DNA from: Streptomyces sp. NBC_00433
GTDB taxonomy: Bacteria > Actinomycetota > Actinomycetes > Streptomycetales > Streptomycetaceae
Length of the DNA stretch: 64,000 bases
Direction: 5' to 3'
Assembly (NCBI GenBank): GCA_036015235.1
Contig: CP107926.1
Coordinates: 558,001-622,000, forward strand
Shown here: piece by piece, positions 27,589-35,690 of the stretch
Layout: each line of letters begins with the position of its first letter
How positions within the stretch are numbered: the first letter of the stretch is position 1
Notes under the pieces: model-generated
The model's input: the letters and a program-made list of their open reading frames with translations, nothing else
What the model was told of the DNA's origin: nothing
The model's database searches: none
Position numbers and translations under genes: made by a program

Positions 27589-29274
27589 CTACGCCACCTG
27601 GCCGTCGGCCGGCCCGCCGCCCGCGGCCTTCCCCACTGCAGGCTGCTCGTCCTGGTCGGCGAAGGCGGCCGCCGTCGTACGCAGCGGCACCTCCTTGAGC
27701 AGCGAGGACAGCAGCAGCGCGACCACCAGGACACCCGCGCCGACCAGGAAGGCCACATTGATGGCCCCGGTGAAGCCGACCTTGAAGGGGTGGCCGAGCA
27801 CCGGGTCGATGCGGTTGAGGAACGACGTGTCGTTGAGGCTGCCCGAGCCGCCCGAGGTGAGCAGCTTGAGCTGGTCGGGGTGCGCGGCCGCGGCCTTGTC
27901 GAAGGCGGCGCCGCCGCGCGCGTCGGCGTAGGCCGAGCTGATCCGGCCGCCGACCACCGAGTAGACGATGGACAGGAAGACGGCGACGCCGAGCGTGCCG
28001 CCCATCTGCCGGAAGAAGGTGGTCGAGGAGGTGGCCACGCCGATGTCCCGCGGCGGTACGGCGTTCTGCATGGCCAGCACGATGGTCTGGAAGTTCAGAC
28101 CGAGTCCGGCGCCGACCACGAACATGGCGGCGTCGACGTACGGCAGGCTGCTGTCGGCGTCCATCTGCCAGAACATCAGCATGCCGGCGACCAGCAGCGC
28201 GCAGCCGATGATCGGGAAGATCTTGTAGCGGCCGGTGCGCGAGGTGATCAGGCCGGAGACCATCGACAGCACCATGATGCCGAGCACCAGGGGCAGCGTC
28301 AGCAGGCCCGCCTTGGTGGGCGAGTTGCCCTTGACCAGCTGGAGGTAGAGCGGGATGAGGGTGATGCCGCCGAACATCCCGATGCCGATGATCGCGGACT
28401 GGGCGGAACCCAGTGCGAAGACCCCGTTGCGGAACAGCCGCAGCGGCAGCAGCGCCTCGTCGCCGGCCCTGCGCTCGGCGAGCAGGAAGCAGACGATGCC
28501 GACCGCGCCGACGACGTAGCACAGCAGCGCGGTGCCGCTGCCCCAGCCCCACTCGCGGCCCTGCTCGGCGACGATCAGCAGCGGCACGAGGGCGATGATC
28601 AGCGCGACGGCGCCCAGCGAGTCCACCTTGTGCGGGCGGCGGTCCTGCTTGACGTGCAGCACCTTGGCCACCACGATCAGCGCCAAGACGCCGATCGGCA
28701 CGTTGACCAGGAAGATCCAGCGCCAGCCGTCGATGCCGAGCAGCGAGTCCTGGCCGGCGAGCGCGCCGCCGATGACCGGGCCGAGCACGCTGGAGGTGCC
28801 GAAGACGGCCATGAAGTAGCCCTGGTACTTGGCGCGTTCACGGGGCGGGATGATGTCGCCGATGATCGCGAAGGCCAGCGAGAACAGGCCGCCGGCGCCT
28901 ATGCCCTGGAAGGCGCGGAAGCCGGCCAGCATGTACATCGAGGTGGAGAGCATGCACAGCGCGGACCCGACGACGAAGACCGAGATCGCGAAGAGGAAGA
29001 ACGGCTTGCGGCCGTACTGGTCGGACAGCTTGCCGTAGAGCGGCGTGGCGATGGTCGAGGTGATCAGGAAGGACGTGGTCACCCAGGCCTGCGCCGTCAG
29101 GCCGTTGAGGCTCTCGCCGATCTTGTAGATGGCGGTGGAGACCACCGTCTGGTCCAGTGCGGCGAGGAACATCCCCAGCAGCAGTCCGGACAGGATGATC
29201 ATGATCTGCCGGTGCGTGTACCCCGTCGGGGGTGCGGCGGTGCCGGTCTGCGCGGCGTCTGCTTGGGCGCTCAT
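27589..29274 (-). CDS. MFS multidrug exporter, DHA2 (14-TM) type
   Basis: A 561-residue exporter. Helix 1 has FLAALDQTVVSTAIYKIG, the classic EmrB/LfrA-like signature. Motif A is GKLSDQYGRKPFFL, and motif C is in GTSSVLGPVIGG. A cytoplasmic or external loop near residues 460-500 separates the last two helices, as in other long Streptomyces members. No TetR-type partner is adjacent. The 124-bp gap to the divergent MarC gene carries its promoter region. Confidence 0.92.
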   Translation of the reverse strand: MSAQADAAQTGTAAPPTGYTHRQIMIILSGLLLGMFLAALDQTVVSTAIYKIGESLNGLTAQAWVTTSFLITSTIATPLYGKLSDQYGRKPFFLFAISVFVVGSALCMLSTSMYMLAGFRAFQGIGAGGLFSLAFAIIGDIIPPRERAKYQGYFMAVFGTSSVLGPVIGGALAGQDSLLGIDGWRWIFLVNVPIGVLALIVVAKVLHVKQDRRPHKVDSLGAVALIIALVPLLIVAEQGREWGWGSGTALLCYVVGAVGIVCFLLAERRAGDEALLPLRLFRNGVFALGSAQSAIIGIGMFGGITLIPLYLQLVKGNSPTKAGLLTLPLVLGIMVLSMVSGLITSRTGRYKIFPIIGCALLVAGMLMFWQMDADSSLPYVDAAMFVVGAGLGLNFQTIVLAMQNAVPPRDIGVATSSTTFFRQMGGTLGVAVFLSIVYSVVGGRISSAYADARGGAAFDKAAAAHPDQLKLLTSGGSGSLNDTSFLNRIDPVLGHPFKVGFTGAINVAFLVGAGVLVVALLLSSLLKEVPLRTTAAAFADQDEQPAVGKAAGGGPADGQVA

Positions 29275-29398
29275 GGGGACTCTTTCTCCGGATCCTTGCT
29301 TGCCCTGGGCAACGATACTGCCGGACGCCGGAAAGCACAGACCTGATCACCGAGCTGATCGGCGTCAATACCCGCCCCGCGGCCCGGAACTGCGCATC

Positions 29399-30037
29399 AT
29401 GCCCGTTATGATCACCCTGACGTACTCCGCCGCATTCATCACGTTCTTCTCCGTGATCGGCCCGCCCAAAGTGCTGCTGGCCTTCGCCGGGCTCGCACAG
29501 CACCACCCGAGCAAGGACCTGCGCACCATCGCGCTGATCTCGTCGGCCGGCGCGGTGGCCATCGGGGTGGCCGCCGGCTTCTTCTCGCCGTGGCTGCTCG
29601 AACTGTTCCACATCTCGACCCCGGCACTGGCGCTGGCCGGCGGCATCATCTTCTTCCTCTACGCGGTCGGCCTGGTGCTCGGCCTGCACATCGGGACCGA
29701 GGCACCGGGCGAGGACGGGCCCGATGTCACCAGCGGGCTGCGGGAGTTGCTGATGCCGTACGTGGTCAGCCCGCTGGCCCTGACGGCGGTGCTGATCGAG
29801 GCGGCGGAACGCGACGACTGGGGCTGGCGCGGCACCGTCGTCGCGGCCTTCATCTCGGTCATCGCGGTGGACCTGGTCTGCGTCCTGCTGCTCGGCCGGC
29901 TGCTGCAGAAGACCCACACCGCCGTCGTGGAGCTGACCGCCCGGCTGATCGGGCTGCTGCTCGCGGCGGTCGGCGTCGACCTCGTGCTCGACGGCCTGTT
30001 CGACCTCGGCGTCAGCACGCTGTCGACCCGCAACTAA
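29399..30037 (+). CDS. MarC-family (UPF0056) membrane protein
   Basis: A 212-residue protein with about six transmembrane helices in two repeats, matching MarC/YchE proteins: FITFFSVIGPPKVLLAFAGL at the start, ALALAGGIIFFLYAVGLVLG in the middle and MPYVVSPLALTAVLI, where MarC proteins usually read PLAIPLLAGPGAI. The family is conserved but its transport function is unproven. An ATG three codons downstream (29408) is an alternative start. Confidence 0.82.
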   Translation: MPVMITLTYSAAFITFFSVIGPPKVLLAFAGLAQHHPSKDLRTIALISSAGAVAIGVAAGFFSPWLLELFHISTPALALAGGIIFFLYAVGLVLGLHIGTEAPGEDGPDVTSGLRELLMPYVVSPLALTAVLIEAAERDDWGWRGTVVAAFISVIAVDLVCVLLLGRLLQKTHTAVVELTARLIGLLLAAVGVDLVLDGLFDLGVSTLSTRN

Positions 30038-30111
30038 GTCACGTCTGACAAATACCGTCTGGCAGGCGGCGCCTGGCACGCACGCTCGCCGCCACCGAGG
30101 GCGGCGCGGCG

Positions 30112-30124
30112 GGCATTTTATGCC
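30112..30124. promoter_or_regulatory. Inverted repeat upstream of the roadblock module
   Basis: GGCAT-TTT-ATGCC, perfect 5-bp arms in an unusually AT-rich spot, 122 bp upstream of the first roadblock-like gene. A direct repeat, GTCTGACA (30043-30050) and GTCTGGCA (30057-30064), also lies in this 209-bp gap. These are candidate operator elements; nothing else identifiable is here. Confidence 0.4.
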
Positions 30125-30246
30125 AACTGCCCGCATGTACCGCAGGTAAATGTCAGAAGTCCCCGAAAGGGATTGCACGGAGCGTAACTTGCTCGTCACC
30201 GCCCGAGTGGGGGCGGCCGCGCGGCGCGCGGACCGAGGGGAGCGGT

Positions 30247-30633
30247 GTGTCCGGGATCGACGAGTGCCTGCTGCGGGCGATGGCGCTGCCCGGGGCGCGC
30301 GGTGCCGCCCTGGTCGAGTGGGTCAGCGGGCTGGCGCTCGGCGTCATCGGCGAGGCGGCGGGCGGCGACCACGAGGTGGTCGCGGCCGAGACCGCCGCCT
30401 ATGCCAGGGCCACCGCCGAGCACCCGGTCTTCACCGCCGACCACCGGGGCGCGGGAATCGCGGCCGAGGAGGCGGTGGTGGTCACCGGCACCGGTTACCA
30501 CCTGCTGCGCTTCCTCGAAGCACCCTACGAGGGAGGGGTGTTCCTCTACCTGTGGCTCGACCGGGACCAGGGCAACCTCGCACTGGCGCTGCGGGGCCTG
30601 CGCGAACTCGCCGAAGGGCTGGTGCTGGTGTGA
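30247..30633 (+). CDS. Roadblock/LC7-like small protein, paralogue of the gene at 31972
   Basis: A 128-residue soluble protein. ALVEWVSGLALGVIG near the N-terminus and YHLLRFL followed by GVFLYLWLDRDQGNLALAL near the C-terminus line up with ALVDYTSGMALGTLGGG, YHLIRLL and GLFLYLALDRGRANLAMA in the last gene of this module, so the two are paralogues. The alpha/beta layout is that of roadblock/LC7 (MglB-like) proteins, which act as dimers on small GTPases. The GTG at 30247 is preceded by GAGGGGAG. Its last bases overlap the next gene (GTGA). Function unknown. Confidence 0.78.
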   Translation: MSGIDECLLRAMALPGARGAALVEWVSGLALGVIGEAAGGDHEVVAAETAAYARATAEHPVFTADHRGAGIAAEEAVVVTGTGYHLLRFLEAPYEGGVFLYLWLDRDQGNLALALRGLRELAEGLVLV

Positions 30634-31412
30634 GCGCGGCGGCGGACGGCCATTCCCCCATGCTCTCCCGGCTCGCCGAACAGCGCGCCACCGGTGTGCT
30701 GTTACGGGACACCGGCGCGCTCTACCTGGCCGACGGCGAGGTGGTGCTCGCCGAGAGCCCGGCCGCGCCGGGGATCGAGGTGCTGCTGACCGCGGGCGGG
30801 CGGCTGTCGCCGGAGACCTGGCAGGAGGCGGTGGCCGCGGCGGGCGCCGACTGCGCGACCGGCCGCTGGCTGATCGAGCACCGCAGGCTGGCGGCGGGAG
30901 AGTTGGAGATCAGTCGGCTCGGCACGCTGTACGACGCGGCCTTCTTCGTCCTGTCGGCCGCCGCGGGCCCGACGCGTTTCCGGCACGGGGTGCGGCACTG
31001 GTTCGGCTCGCTGGGCGGCGTCCCGGTGGCCAGGGTGGAACACGAGGTCCGGCGGCGCCGGCTGCTGCTCGAATCGCTGTGGCCGCACCCGCGGCTGGAC
31101 ACCGCGCCGGTGACGGCGGCGGGGGCGGCGCTGCGGCCCACCGCGCACCCGCCGTTCGTGCCGCGCCGGCAGGCCGCCTTACTGGACCTCGCGGACGGCG
31201 TGCGGACCCCGTCGGCGATCGCGGCGCTGCTGGGCCGCCCGGCCTTCCACGCGCTGCTCGACGTACGCCGGCTGGCGGCGCTCGGGCTCGTCGAGACCCC
31301 GCGCGGCGGCACGCGGGCGCCGGTCCGGGCCCCTGCCTGGTTCCAGAACATCGGCGACGACCCGGACGCGGCGCTGCTGCGCAGGCTGCGGGTCGCGCTG
31401 GAGCGGTTGTGA
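30630..31412 (+). CDS. DUF4388-like/winged-helix protein of the roadblock module
   Basis: A 260-residue protein. Residues about 10-75 (SRLAEQRATGVLLRDTGALY, then LADGEVVLAESPAAPG) resemble DUF4388/PATAN-type domains, where a short beta strand pair reports on partner proteins in gliding and chemosensory systems. The C-terminal third (TPSAIAALLGRPAFHALLDV, RLAALGLVET) looks like a winged-helix DNA- or protein-binding domain. It is translationally coupled to both neighbours by GTGA overlaps. I do not recognise a named orthologue. Cytoplasmic regulatory role inferred from domains only. Confidence 0.7.
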   Translation: MSAAADGHSPMLSRLAEQRATGVLLRDTGALYLADGEVVLAESPAAPGIEVLLTAGGRLSPETWQEAVAAAGADCATGRWLIEHRRLAAGELEISRLGTLYDAAFFVLSAAAGPTRFRHGVRHWFGSLGGVPVARVEHEVRRRRLLLESLWPHPRLDTAPVTAAGAALRPTAHPPFVPRRQAALLDLADGVRTPSAIAALLGRPAFHALLDVRRLAALGLVETPRGGTRAPVRAPAWFQNIGDDPDAALLRRLRVALERL

Positions 31413-31459
31413 AGCGGGCGTTGCAGCGGCACGCCCTGCGTGCCGAGCGGAGGAGGTCG

Positions 31460-31861
31460 ATGGTGCACGAAGCCGCTATACGTACCGAGTTGGAAGGGCT
31501 GCGGGCGCGCTTGCCGGAGGCGACAGGCGCGCTCGCGGCGACCGCCGACGGCCTGCTGCTGGCCGCCGACGCGCCCGGAGTGCAGGCCGAGGGCTTCGCG
31601 GCGCTGACCGCCGCCGCCCTGGGTGTGAGCCTGCGGCTCACCGACAGCGCGGGGCAGCGCTCGCTGCGCGAGCTGCTGGTCCGCAGCGAGACCGGCTTCG
31701 TCGCGCTGCACGCGGCCGGCCGCGACGCGGTGATCGCGGTCATCGCCGGGCCGACCGCCAACGTCGGCCGGCTGCACCTGGAGGCCCGCCGCAGCAGCGC
31801 CCGGCTGGCGGACCTGCTCGACGGCCTCCCGGCGGCGCCGGAAGGCGGCGGTGCGCCATGA
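31460..31861 (+). CDS. Roadblock/LC7 domain protein
   Basis: A 133-residue protein with the clearest roadblock/LC7 sequence of the module: ATGALAATADGLLLAADAPG, AEGFAALTAAALGVS and SETGFVALHAAGRDAVIAVI, similar to CvnB-type proteins of Streptomyces conservons. The ATG at 31460 is chosen because an excellent GGAGGAGG stands at 31449-31456. An upstream GTG at 31409 overlapping the previous stop would add 17 residues and cannot be ruled out. It overlaps an ATG of the next frame by ATGA. It likely forms a dimeric platform for a GTPase, but no GTPase gene is adjacent. Confidence 0.82.
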   Translation: MVHEAAIRTELEGLRARLPEATGALAATADGLLLAADAPGVQAEGFAALTAAALGVSLRLTDSAGQRSLRELLVRSETGFVALHAAGRDAVIAVIAGPTANVGRLHLEARRSSARLADLLDGLPAAPEGGGAP

Positions 31862-31971
31862 CCGACCAGCCGCCGCCCAGGCCCCGCGGCACCCGGGGCA
31901 GGACCCGTGCCCAGGACCCCACGAAGAACCCGACCACACAGCACACACCGTCGAAGGGAAGCACGAAGATC

Positions 31972-32346
31972 ATGGCCAACTCCGAAACCGCGCTCAAGGA
32001 CGCGATGACCTCCATCGAGGGCGTCATCGGCGTCGCGCTCGTCGACTACACCAGCGGCATGGCGCTGGGCACACTCGGCGGCGGCAAGGACCTCGACCTG
32101 TCGGTGGCCGCCGCCGGCAACACCGACGTCGTCCGGGCCAAGGCCCGAACGATGGAGATGCTGGGCCTCAAGGACGAGATCGAGGACATCCTGATCACCC
32201 TCAACGGGCAGTACCACCTGATCCGGCTGCTCCGCGGCCGCGGCAAGTCCGGACTCTTCCTCTACCTGGCACTCGACCGCGGCCGGGCGAACCTGGCGAT
32301 GGCCAGACACCAGCTCAAGTCCATAGAGGCCGATCTGGAGGTGTGA
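31972..32346 (+). CDS. Roadblock/LC7-like small protein (conserved in Streptomyces)
   Basis: A 124-residue protein, paralogous to the first gene of the module. The start at 31972 gives MANSETALKDAMTSIEGVIG and is preceded by a GAAGGGAAG ribosome site. An upstream ATG at 31858, coupled to the previous stop, would add a 38-residue Pro/Arg/Thr-rich tail. The well-packed alpha/beta sequence (DILITLNGQYHLIRLLRGRG) and the absence of signal or membrane segments indicate a cytosolic adaptor. A strong terminator follows 8 bp later, so this is the last gene of the unit. Confidence 0.8.
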   Translation: MANSETALKDAMTSIEGVIGVALVDYTSGMALGTLGGGKDLDLSVAAAGNTDVVRAKARTMEMLGLKDEIEDILITLNGQYHLIRLLRGRGKSGLFLYLALDRGRANLAMARHQLKSIEADLEV

Positions 32347-32353
32347 CCTGCCC

Positions 32354-32382
32354 GGGGCGGGCCGGCCGGACCGGCCCGCCCC
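32354..32382 (+). terminator. Terminator of the roadblock module
   Basis: GGGGCGGGCCGG (32354-32365) pairs with CCGGCCCGCCCC (32371-32382) around a 5-nt loop, 8 bp after the last stop codon of the module. Confidence 0.8.
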
Positions 32383-32525
32383 CGCGTACGGCGGCCTTCG
32401 TCGCGGACCTGCCGGACCACCGCGGATTGCGCACTTCGGGTGACTGTGCGCCGGGGCTGACGCCGGGCGGGCCGGGCCCGTGGTCTGCTGGGCGGTGACA
32501 GACCGGGTCGAGCAGAGGTGCCGAT

Positions 32526-34049
32526 GTGAACAGCCGCGCGGCGGAGGCGCAGACGCGGCCGGGGCTGCGCTGCCTGGTCACCGGGGCGACCGGCTACATC
32601 GGCGGGCGCCTGGTCCCCGAACTGCTGGACGCCGGCCACGAGGTGCGCTGCCTGGCCCGCACCCCGGTCAAGCTGCGCGACCACCCCTGGGTGGGCAGGA
32701 CCGAGGTGGTCGCGGGCGACGTGACGGACGAGGCGTCGGTCGGGGACGCGCTGCGCGGCATCGACGTCGCCTACTACCTGGTGCACGCGCTCGGTACCGG
32801 CGCCGACTTCGAGCGCACCGACCGGACGGCGGCCCGGGTCTTCGGCGAGCAGGCGCGGGCGGCCGGTGTGCGGCGGATCGTCTACCTCGGCGGCCTCACC
32901 CCGCGCGGGGTCCCCGCGAGCGACCTGTCGCCGCATCTGCGCTCCCGCGCCGAGGTGGGGCGGATCCTGCTGGAGTCGGGGGTGCCCGCGACCGTGCTGC
33001 GGGCCGCGGTCATCATCGGTTCCGGCTCCGCGTCCTTCGAGATGCTGCGGTATCTCACCGAGCGGCTGCCGGTGATGGTCACCCCGAGCTGGGTCCGTAC
33101 GAGGATGCAGCCGATCGCGGTGAGGGACGTGCTGCGCTACCTCGTCGGCAGCGCCACCATGCCGTCGGACGTCAGCCGGGCCTTCGACATCGGCGGACCC
33201 GACGTGGTCACCTACCGGGAGCTGATGCGGCGTTACGCGGAGGTGGCCGGGCTGCCGCGGCGGGTCATCGTGTCCGTGCCGGTGCTGACCCCGCGGCTGT
33301 CCAGCCACTGGATCGGGCTGGTCACCCCGGTGCCCGCCTCCGTCGCCAAGCCGCTGGCCGAGTCGCTGCGGCACGAGGTCGTCTGCGACGAGCACGACAT
33401 CGCCGGTTTCGTGCCCGACCCGCCGGGCGCGCCCATCGGGGTGGACGCGGCGCTCACGCTGGCGCTGCGCCGGGTGCGGGACGCCCAGGTCAGCACCCGC
33501 TGGTCGTCGGCCGCGGTGCCCGGCGCCCCCAGCGACCCGCTGCCCACCGACCCCGACTGGTCGGGCGGCAGCCTCTACACCGACCGGCGGCAGACCGTGG
33601 TCGACGCCAGCCCCGCCGACCTGTGGCGGGTGATCGAGGGCATCGGCGGCGAGCACGGCTGGTATTCCTTCCCGCTCGCCTGGGCGGTGCGCGGCCTGCT
33701 CGACCGGATGGTCGGCGGGGTGGGCCTGCGCAGGGGCCGCCGCGACGCGGCCCGGCTGCGGGTCGGCGACTCGCTCGACTTCTGGCGGGTCGAGGAGATC
33801 GACCGCGGCCGCCTGCTGCGCCTGCGCGCCGAGATGCGCCTGCCGGGCCTGGCCTGGCTGGAGATGTCCGCCGACCGCGACCCCGCAGGCCGCACCCGCT
33901 ACCGCCAGCGCGCCCTCTTCCACCCGCGCGGCCTGCTGGGCCACGCCTACTGGTGGGCGATCTCCCCCTTCCACGCCTCCGTCTTCGGCGGCATGGCCCG
34001 CAACATCGCCCAGGCGGCTGCCCGTACGGGGACGGAGGACACCACGTGA
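32526..34049 (+). CDS. Atypical SDR (NmrA-like) fused to DUF2867
   Basis: A 507-residue two-domain protein. Residues about 15-310 form an atypical SDR with the NAD(P) motif CLVTGATGYIGGRLVPELLD, YYLVHALGTG and IVYLGGL. Residues about 340-500 match DUF2867, a SRPBCC-like domain (PADLWRVIEGIGGEHGWYSF, WAVRGLLDRMVGG, HPRGLLGHAYWWAISPFHA). This fusion is common in actinobacteria and often lies beside a photolyase, as here. Enzymatic activity is unproven. GTG start at 32526; an ATG just before it is immediately stopped. Confidence 0.88.
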   Translation: MNSRAAEAQTRPGLRCLVTGATGYIGGRLVPELLDAGHEVRCLARTPVKLRDHPWVGRTEVVAGDVTDEASVGDALRGIDVAYYLVHALGTGADFERTDRTAARVFGEQARAAGVRRIVYLGGLTPRGVPASDLSPHLRSRAEVGRILLESGVPATVLRAAVIIGSGSASFEMLRYLTERLPVMVTPSWVRTRMQPIAVRDVLRYLVGSATMPSDVSRAFDIGGPDVVTYRELMRRYAEVAGLPRRVIVSVPVLTPRLSSHWIGLVTPVPASVAKPLAESLRHEVVCDEHDIAGFVPDPPGAPIGVDAALTLALRRVRDAQVSTRWSSAAVPGAPSDPLPTDPDWSGGSLYTDRRQTVVDASPADLWRVIEGIGGEHGWYSFPLAWAVRGLLDRMVGGVGLRRGRRDAARLRVGDSLDFWRVEEIDRGRLLRLRAEMRLPGLAWLEMSADRDPAGRTRYRQRALFHPRGLLGHAYWWAISPFHASVFGGMARNIAQAAARTGTEDTT

Positions 34050-34189
34050 GCCGCCCGGCACGCGACTCGGCACACACGGCACGAGCACACGCCGGAGGAC
34101 ACCGCGTGAGCCGCCCGGCGAGCGCACCGAACCGGGCCGCACGCGGCCCGGCGCACGCGGCGGGAGCACACCCCCGAGGTCCCGCGTGA
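34046..34189 (+). other. Imperfect tandem repeat carrying a 47-codon coupled ORF
   Basis: The segment starting GGAGGACACCACGTGAGCCG at 34034 is repeated at 34094 (26 bases with one mismatch, period 60) and a third, more diverged copy ends at the photolyase start. Each copy brings a ribosome site and a GTGA. Between them a 47-codon frame (34046-34189) opens on the GTGA overlapping the SDR stop and closes on the GTGA of the photolyase start. Its product is Ala/Arg/His-rich and internally repetitive, so it may be a coupling device or a duplication by-product rather than a functional protein. Confidence 0.45.
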
Positions 34190-35529
34190 GGCGGGCGGTC
34201 GTCCTCTTCACCGGGGATCTGCGGCTGCACGACCATCCGCCGCTGCGGGCGGCGCTCGCCGCTGCGGACGAGGTGGTGCCGCTGTTCGTGCTGGATCCGG
34301 CCGTGGCGCGGGCCGGCTTCGACGCGCCGGGACGGCGGGACTTCCTCGCCGGGTGCCTGGCCGATCTCGACGCCGGGCTGCGGGCGCGGGGCGGGCGGCT
34401 GGTGGCGCGGCGCGGCGAGCCGGCCGCGGAGGTGTGCGCGGTGGCCGCCGAGTGCGACGCGGCCGAGGTGCATGTGGCGGCCGCCGACAGCGGTTTCGGG
34501 CAGCGCCGCGAGGACCGGCTGCGGGCGGCGCTCGCCGCTTCCGGGCGGCGGCTGCACGTCCACGACGCGGTGGTGACGGCGGTGCCGCCGGGTGCGCTGA
34601 CCCCCCAGGGCTCGGACCACTTCGCGGTCTTCACCCCTTATTTCCGGCACTGGTCGGCGCACCGGCTGCGCGACGTGCTGCCCGCGCCGCGGACCGTACG
34701 GGTGCCGGAGCCGGTACGGTCGGCCGACCTGCCGAGGGGCGGGCCCGCCGAGGGTGGTGAAGCCGAGGCGCGGCGCCGGCTGTCGCGCTGGCTGCGCGGC
34801 GGGCTGGGGACGTACGACACGGGCCAGGACGACCTGACCGCCGACGCGACCTCCCGGCTGTCGGCGCATCTGCACTTCGGGACGCTGTCCCCCGTCGAGA
34901 CGGTGCACCGTGCGCGGGCCGCCGGCGGCCCCGGCGCGGACGCCTTCGTACGGCAGTTGTGCTGGCGGGACTTCAACCGCCAGCTCCTGGCGGCCAGGAC
35001 GGGCGTCTCGGCGGCGGACTACCGCACCAGGCAGGACCGTTGGAGGACCGGCAGGGCAGCCGACGCGGACGCCGAGGCGTGGCGGGAGGGGCGCACCGGC
35101 TACCCGCTGGTCGACGCGGCGATGCGCCAGCTGCGCGCGGAGGGCTGGATGCACAACCGCGGCCGGCTGGTCACCGCGAGCTTCCTGACCAAGACGCTGT
35201 ACGTGGACTGGCGGGTGGGCGCCCGGCACTTCCTGGACCTGCTGGTGGACGGCGACATCGCGAACAACCAGCTGAACTGGCAGTGGGTGGCGGGCACCGG
35301 CACCGACACCCGCCCCAACCGGGTGCTCAACCCGGTGCTCCAGGGCCGCCGCAACGACCCGGACGGCGGCTATGTGCGGCGCTGGGTCCCGGAGTTGGCC
35401 GCGGTGGAGGGTCCCGCCGTGCACGAGCCGTGGAAGATTCCGGAAAACGATCGCAAGGGTTACCCGGCGCCTCTCGTCGCGCTGCCCGACGGCCTGGCCC
35501 GCTTCCGCCAGGCCCGCGGCCTGCACTGA
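34186..35529 (+). CDS. phr: Deoxyribodipyrimidine photolyase (cryptochrome/photolyase family)
   Basis: A 447-residue light-dependent DNA repair enzyme. The N-terminal Rossmann domain (VVLFTGDLRLHDHPPLRAAL) binds the antenna chromophore. The C-terminal helical domain holds the FAD: LCWRDFNRQLL, GWMHNRGRLVTASFLTKTLY and NQLNWQWVAGTGTDT. The usual Asp that contacts the flavin N5 in photolyases (often in DxDxANN) is present as DGDIANN. It reverses UV-induced cyclobutane pyrimidine dimers. The GTG at 34186 overlaps the stop of the small repeat ORF. Confidence 0.93.
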   Translation: MRRAVVLFTGDLRLHDHPPLRAALAAADEVVPLFVLDPAVARAGFDAPGRRDFLAGCLADLDAGLRARGGRLVARRGEPAAEVCAVAAECDAAEVHVAAADSGFGQRREDRLRAALAASGRRLHVHDAVVTAVPPGALTPQGSDHFAVFTPYFRHWSAHRLRDVLPAPRTVRVPEPVRSADLPRGGPAEGGEAEARRRLSRWLRGGLGTYDTGQDDLTADATSRLSAHLHFGTLSPVETVHRARAAGGPGADAFVRQLCWRDFNRQLLAARTGVSAADYRTRQDRWRTGRAADADAEAWREGRTGYPLVDAAMRQLRAEGWMHNRGRLVTASFLTKTLYVDWRVGARHFLDLLVDGDIANNQLNWQWVAGTGTDTRPNRVLNPVLQGRRNDPDGGYVRRWVPELAAVEGPAVHEPWKIPENDRKGYPAPLVALPDGLARFRQARGLH

Positions 35530-35573
35530 CCCAGGTCCCGGACAAACCGCCAGCATCGGATCCGTCCGAGGTG

Positions 35574-35602
35574 TTGACCGCCCGGAATGCAGGCCTTAGG
35601 TT
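35574..35602 (+). promoter_or_regulatory. Predicted HrdB-type promoter of the xylanase gene
   Basis: TTGACC (35574-35579) and TAGGTT (35597-35602) with 17-bp spacing, a good match to the principal streptomycete sigma consensus. It lies 89 bp upstream of the xylanase ATG. Confidence 0.65.
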
Positions 35603-35627
35603 GCGACCGCAAGTTGCGTAATCGAGC

Positions 35628-35640
35628 CCGAAACATTCGG
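35628..35640. promoter_or_regulatory. Operator-like repeat CCGAA-ACA-TTCGG
   Basis: Perfect 5-bp arms with a 3-nt centre, just downstream of the predicted start point. It resembles the GAA-N-TTC type repeats reported upstream of Streptomyces xylanase genes. A roadblock-style repressor site is likely. Confidence 0.5.
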
Positions 35641-35653
35641 AAGCTCGCTCTGC

Positions 35654-35671
35654 CGGAACGCTGTCGTTCCG
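35654..35671. promoter_or_regulatory. Second inverted repeat in the xylanase leader
   Basis: CGGAACG-CTGT-CGTTCCG, perfect 7-bp arms, 20 bp before the ATG. It could be a second operator, since it shares the GGAA/TTCC half-site with the first, or a leader hairpin that affects translation. Confidence 0.5.
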
Positions 35672-35690
35672 CCTGCTCGAAGGACCCTGC

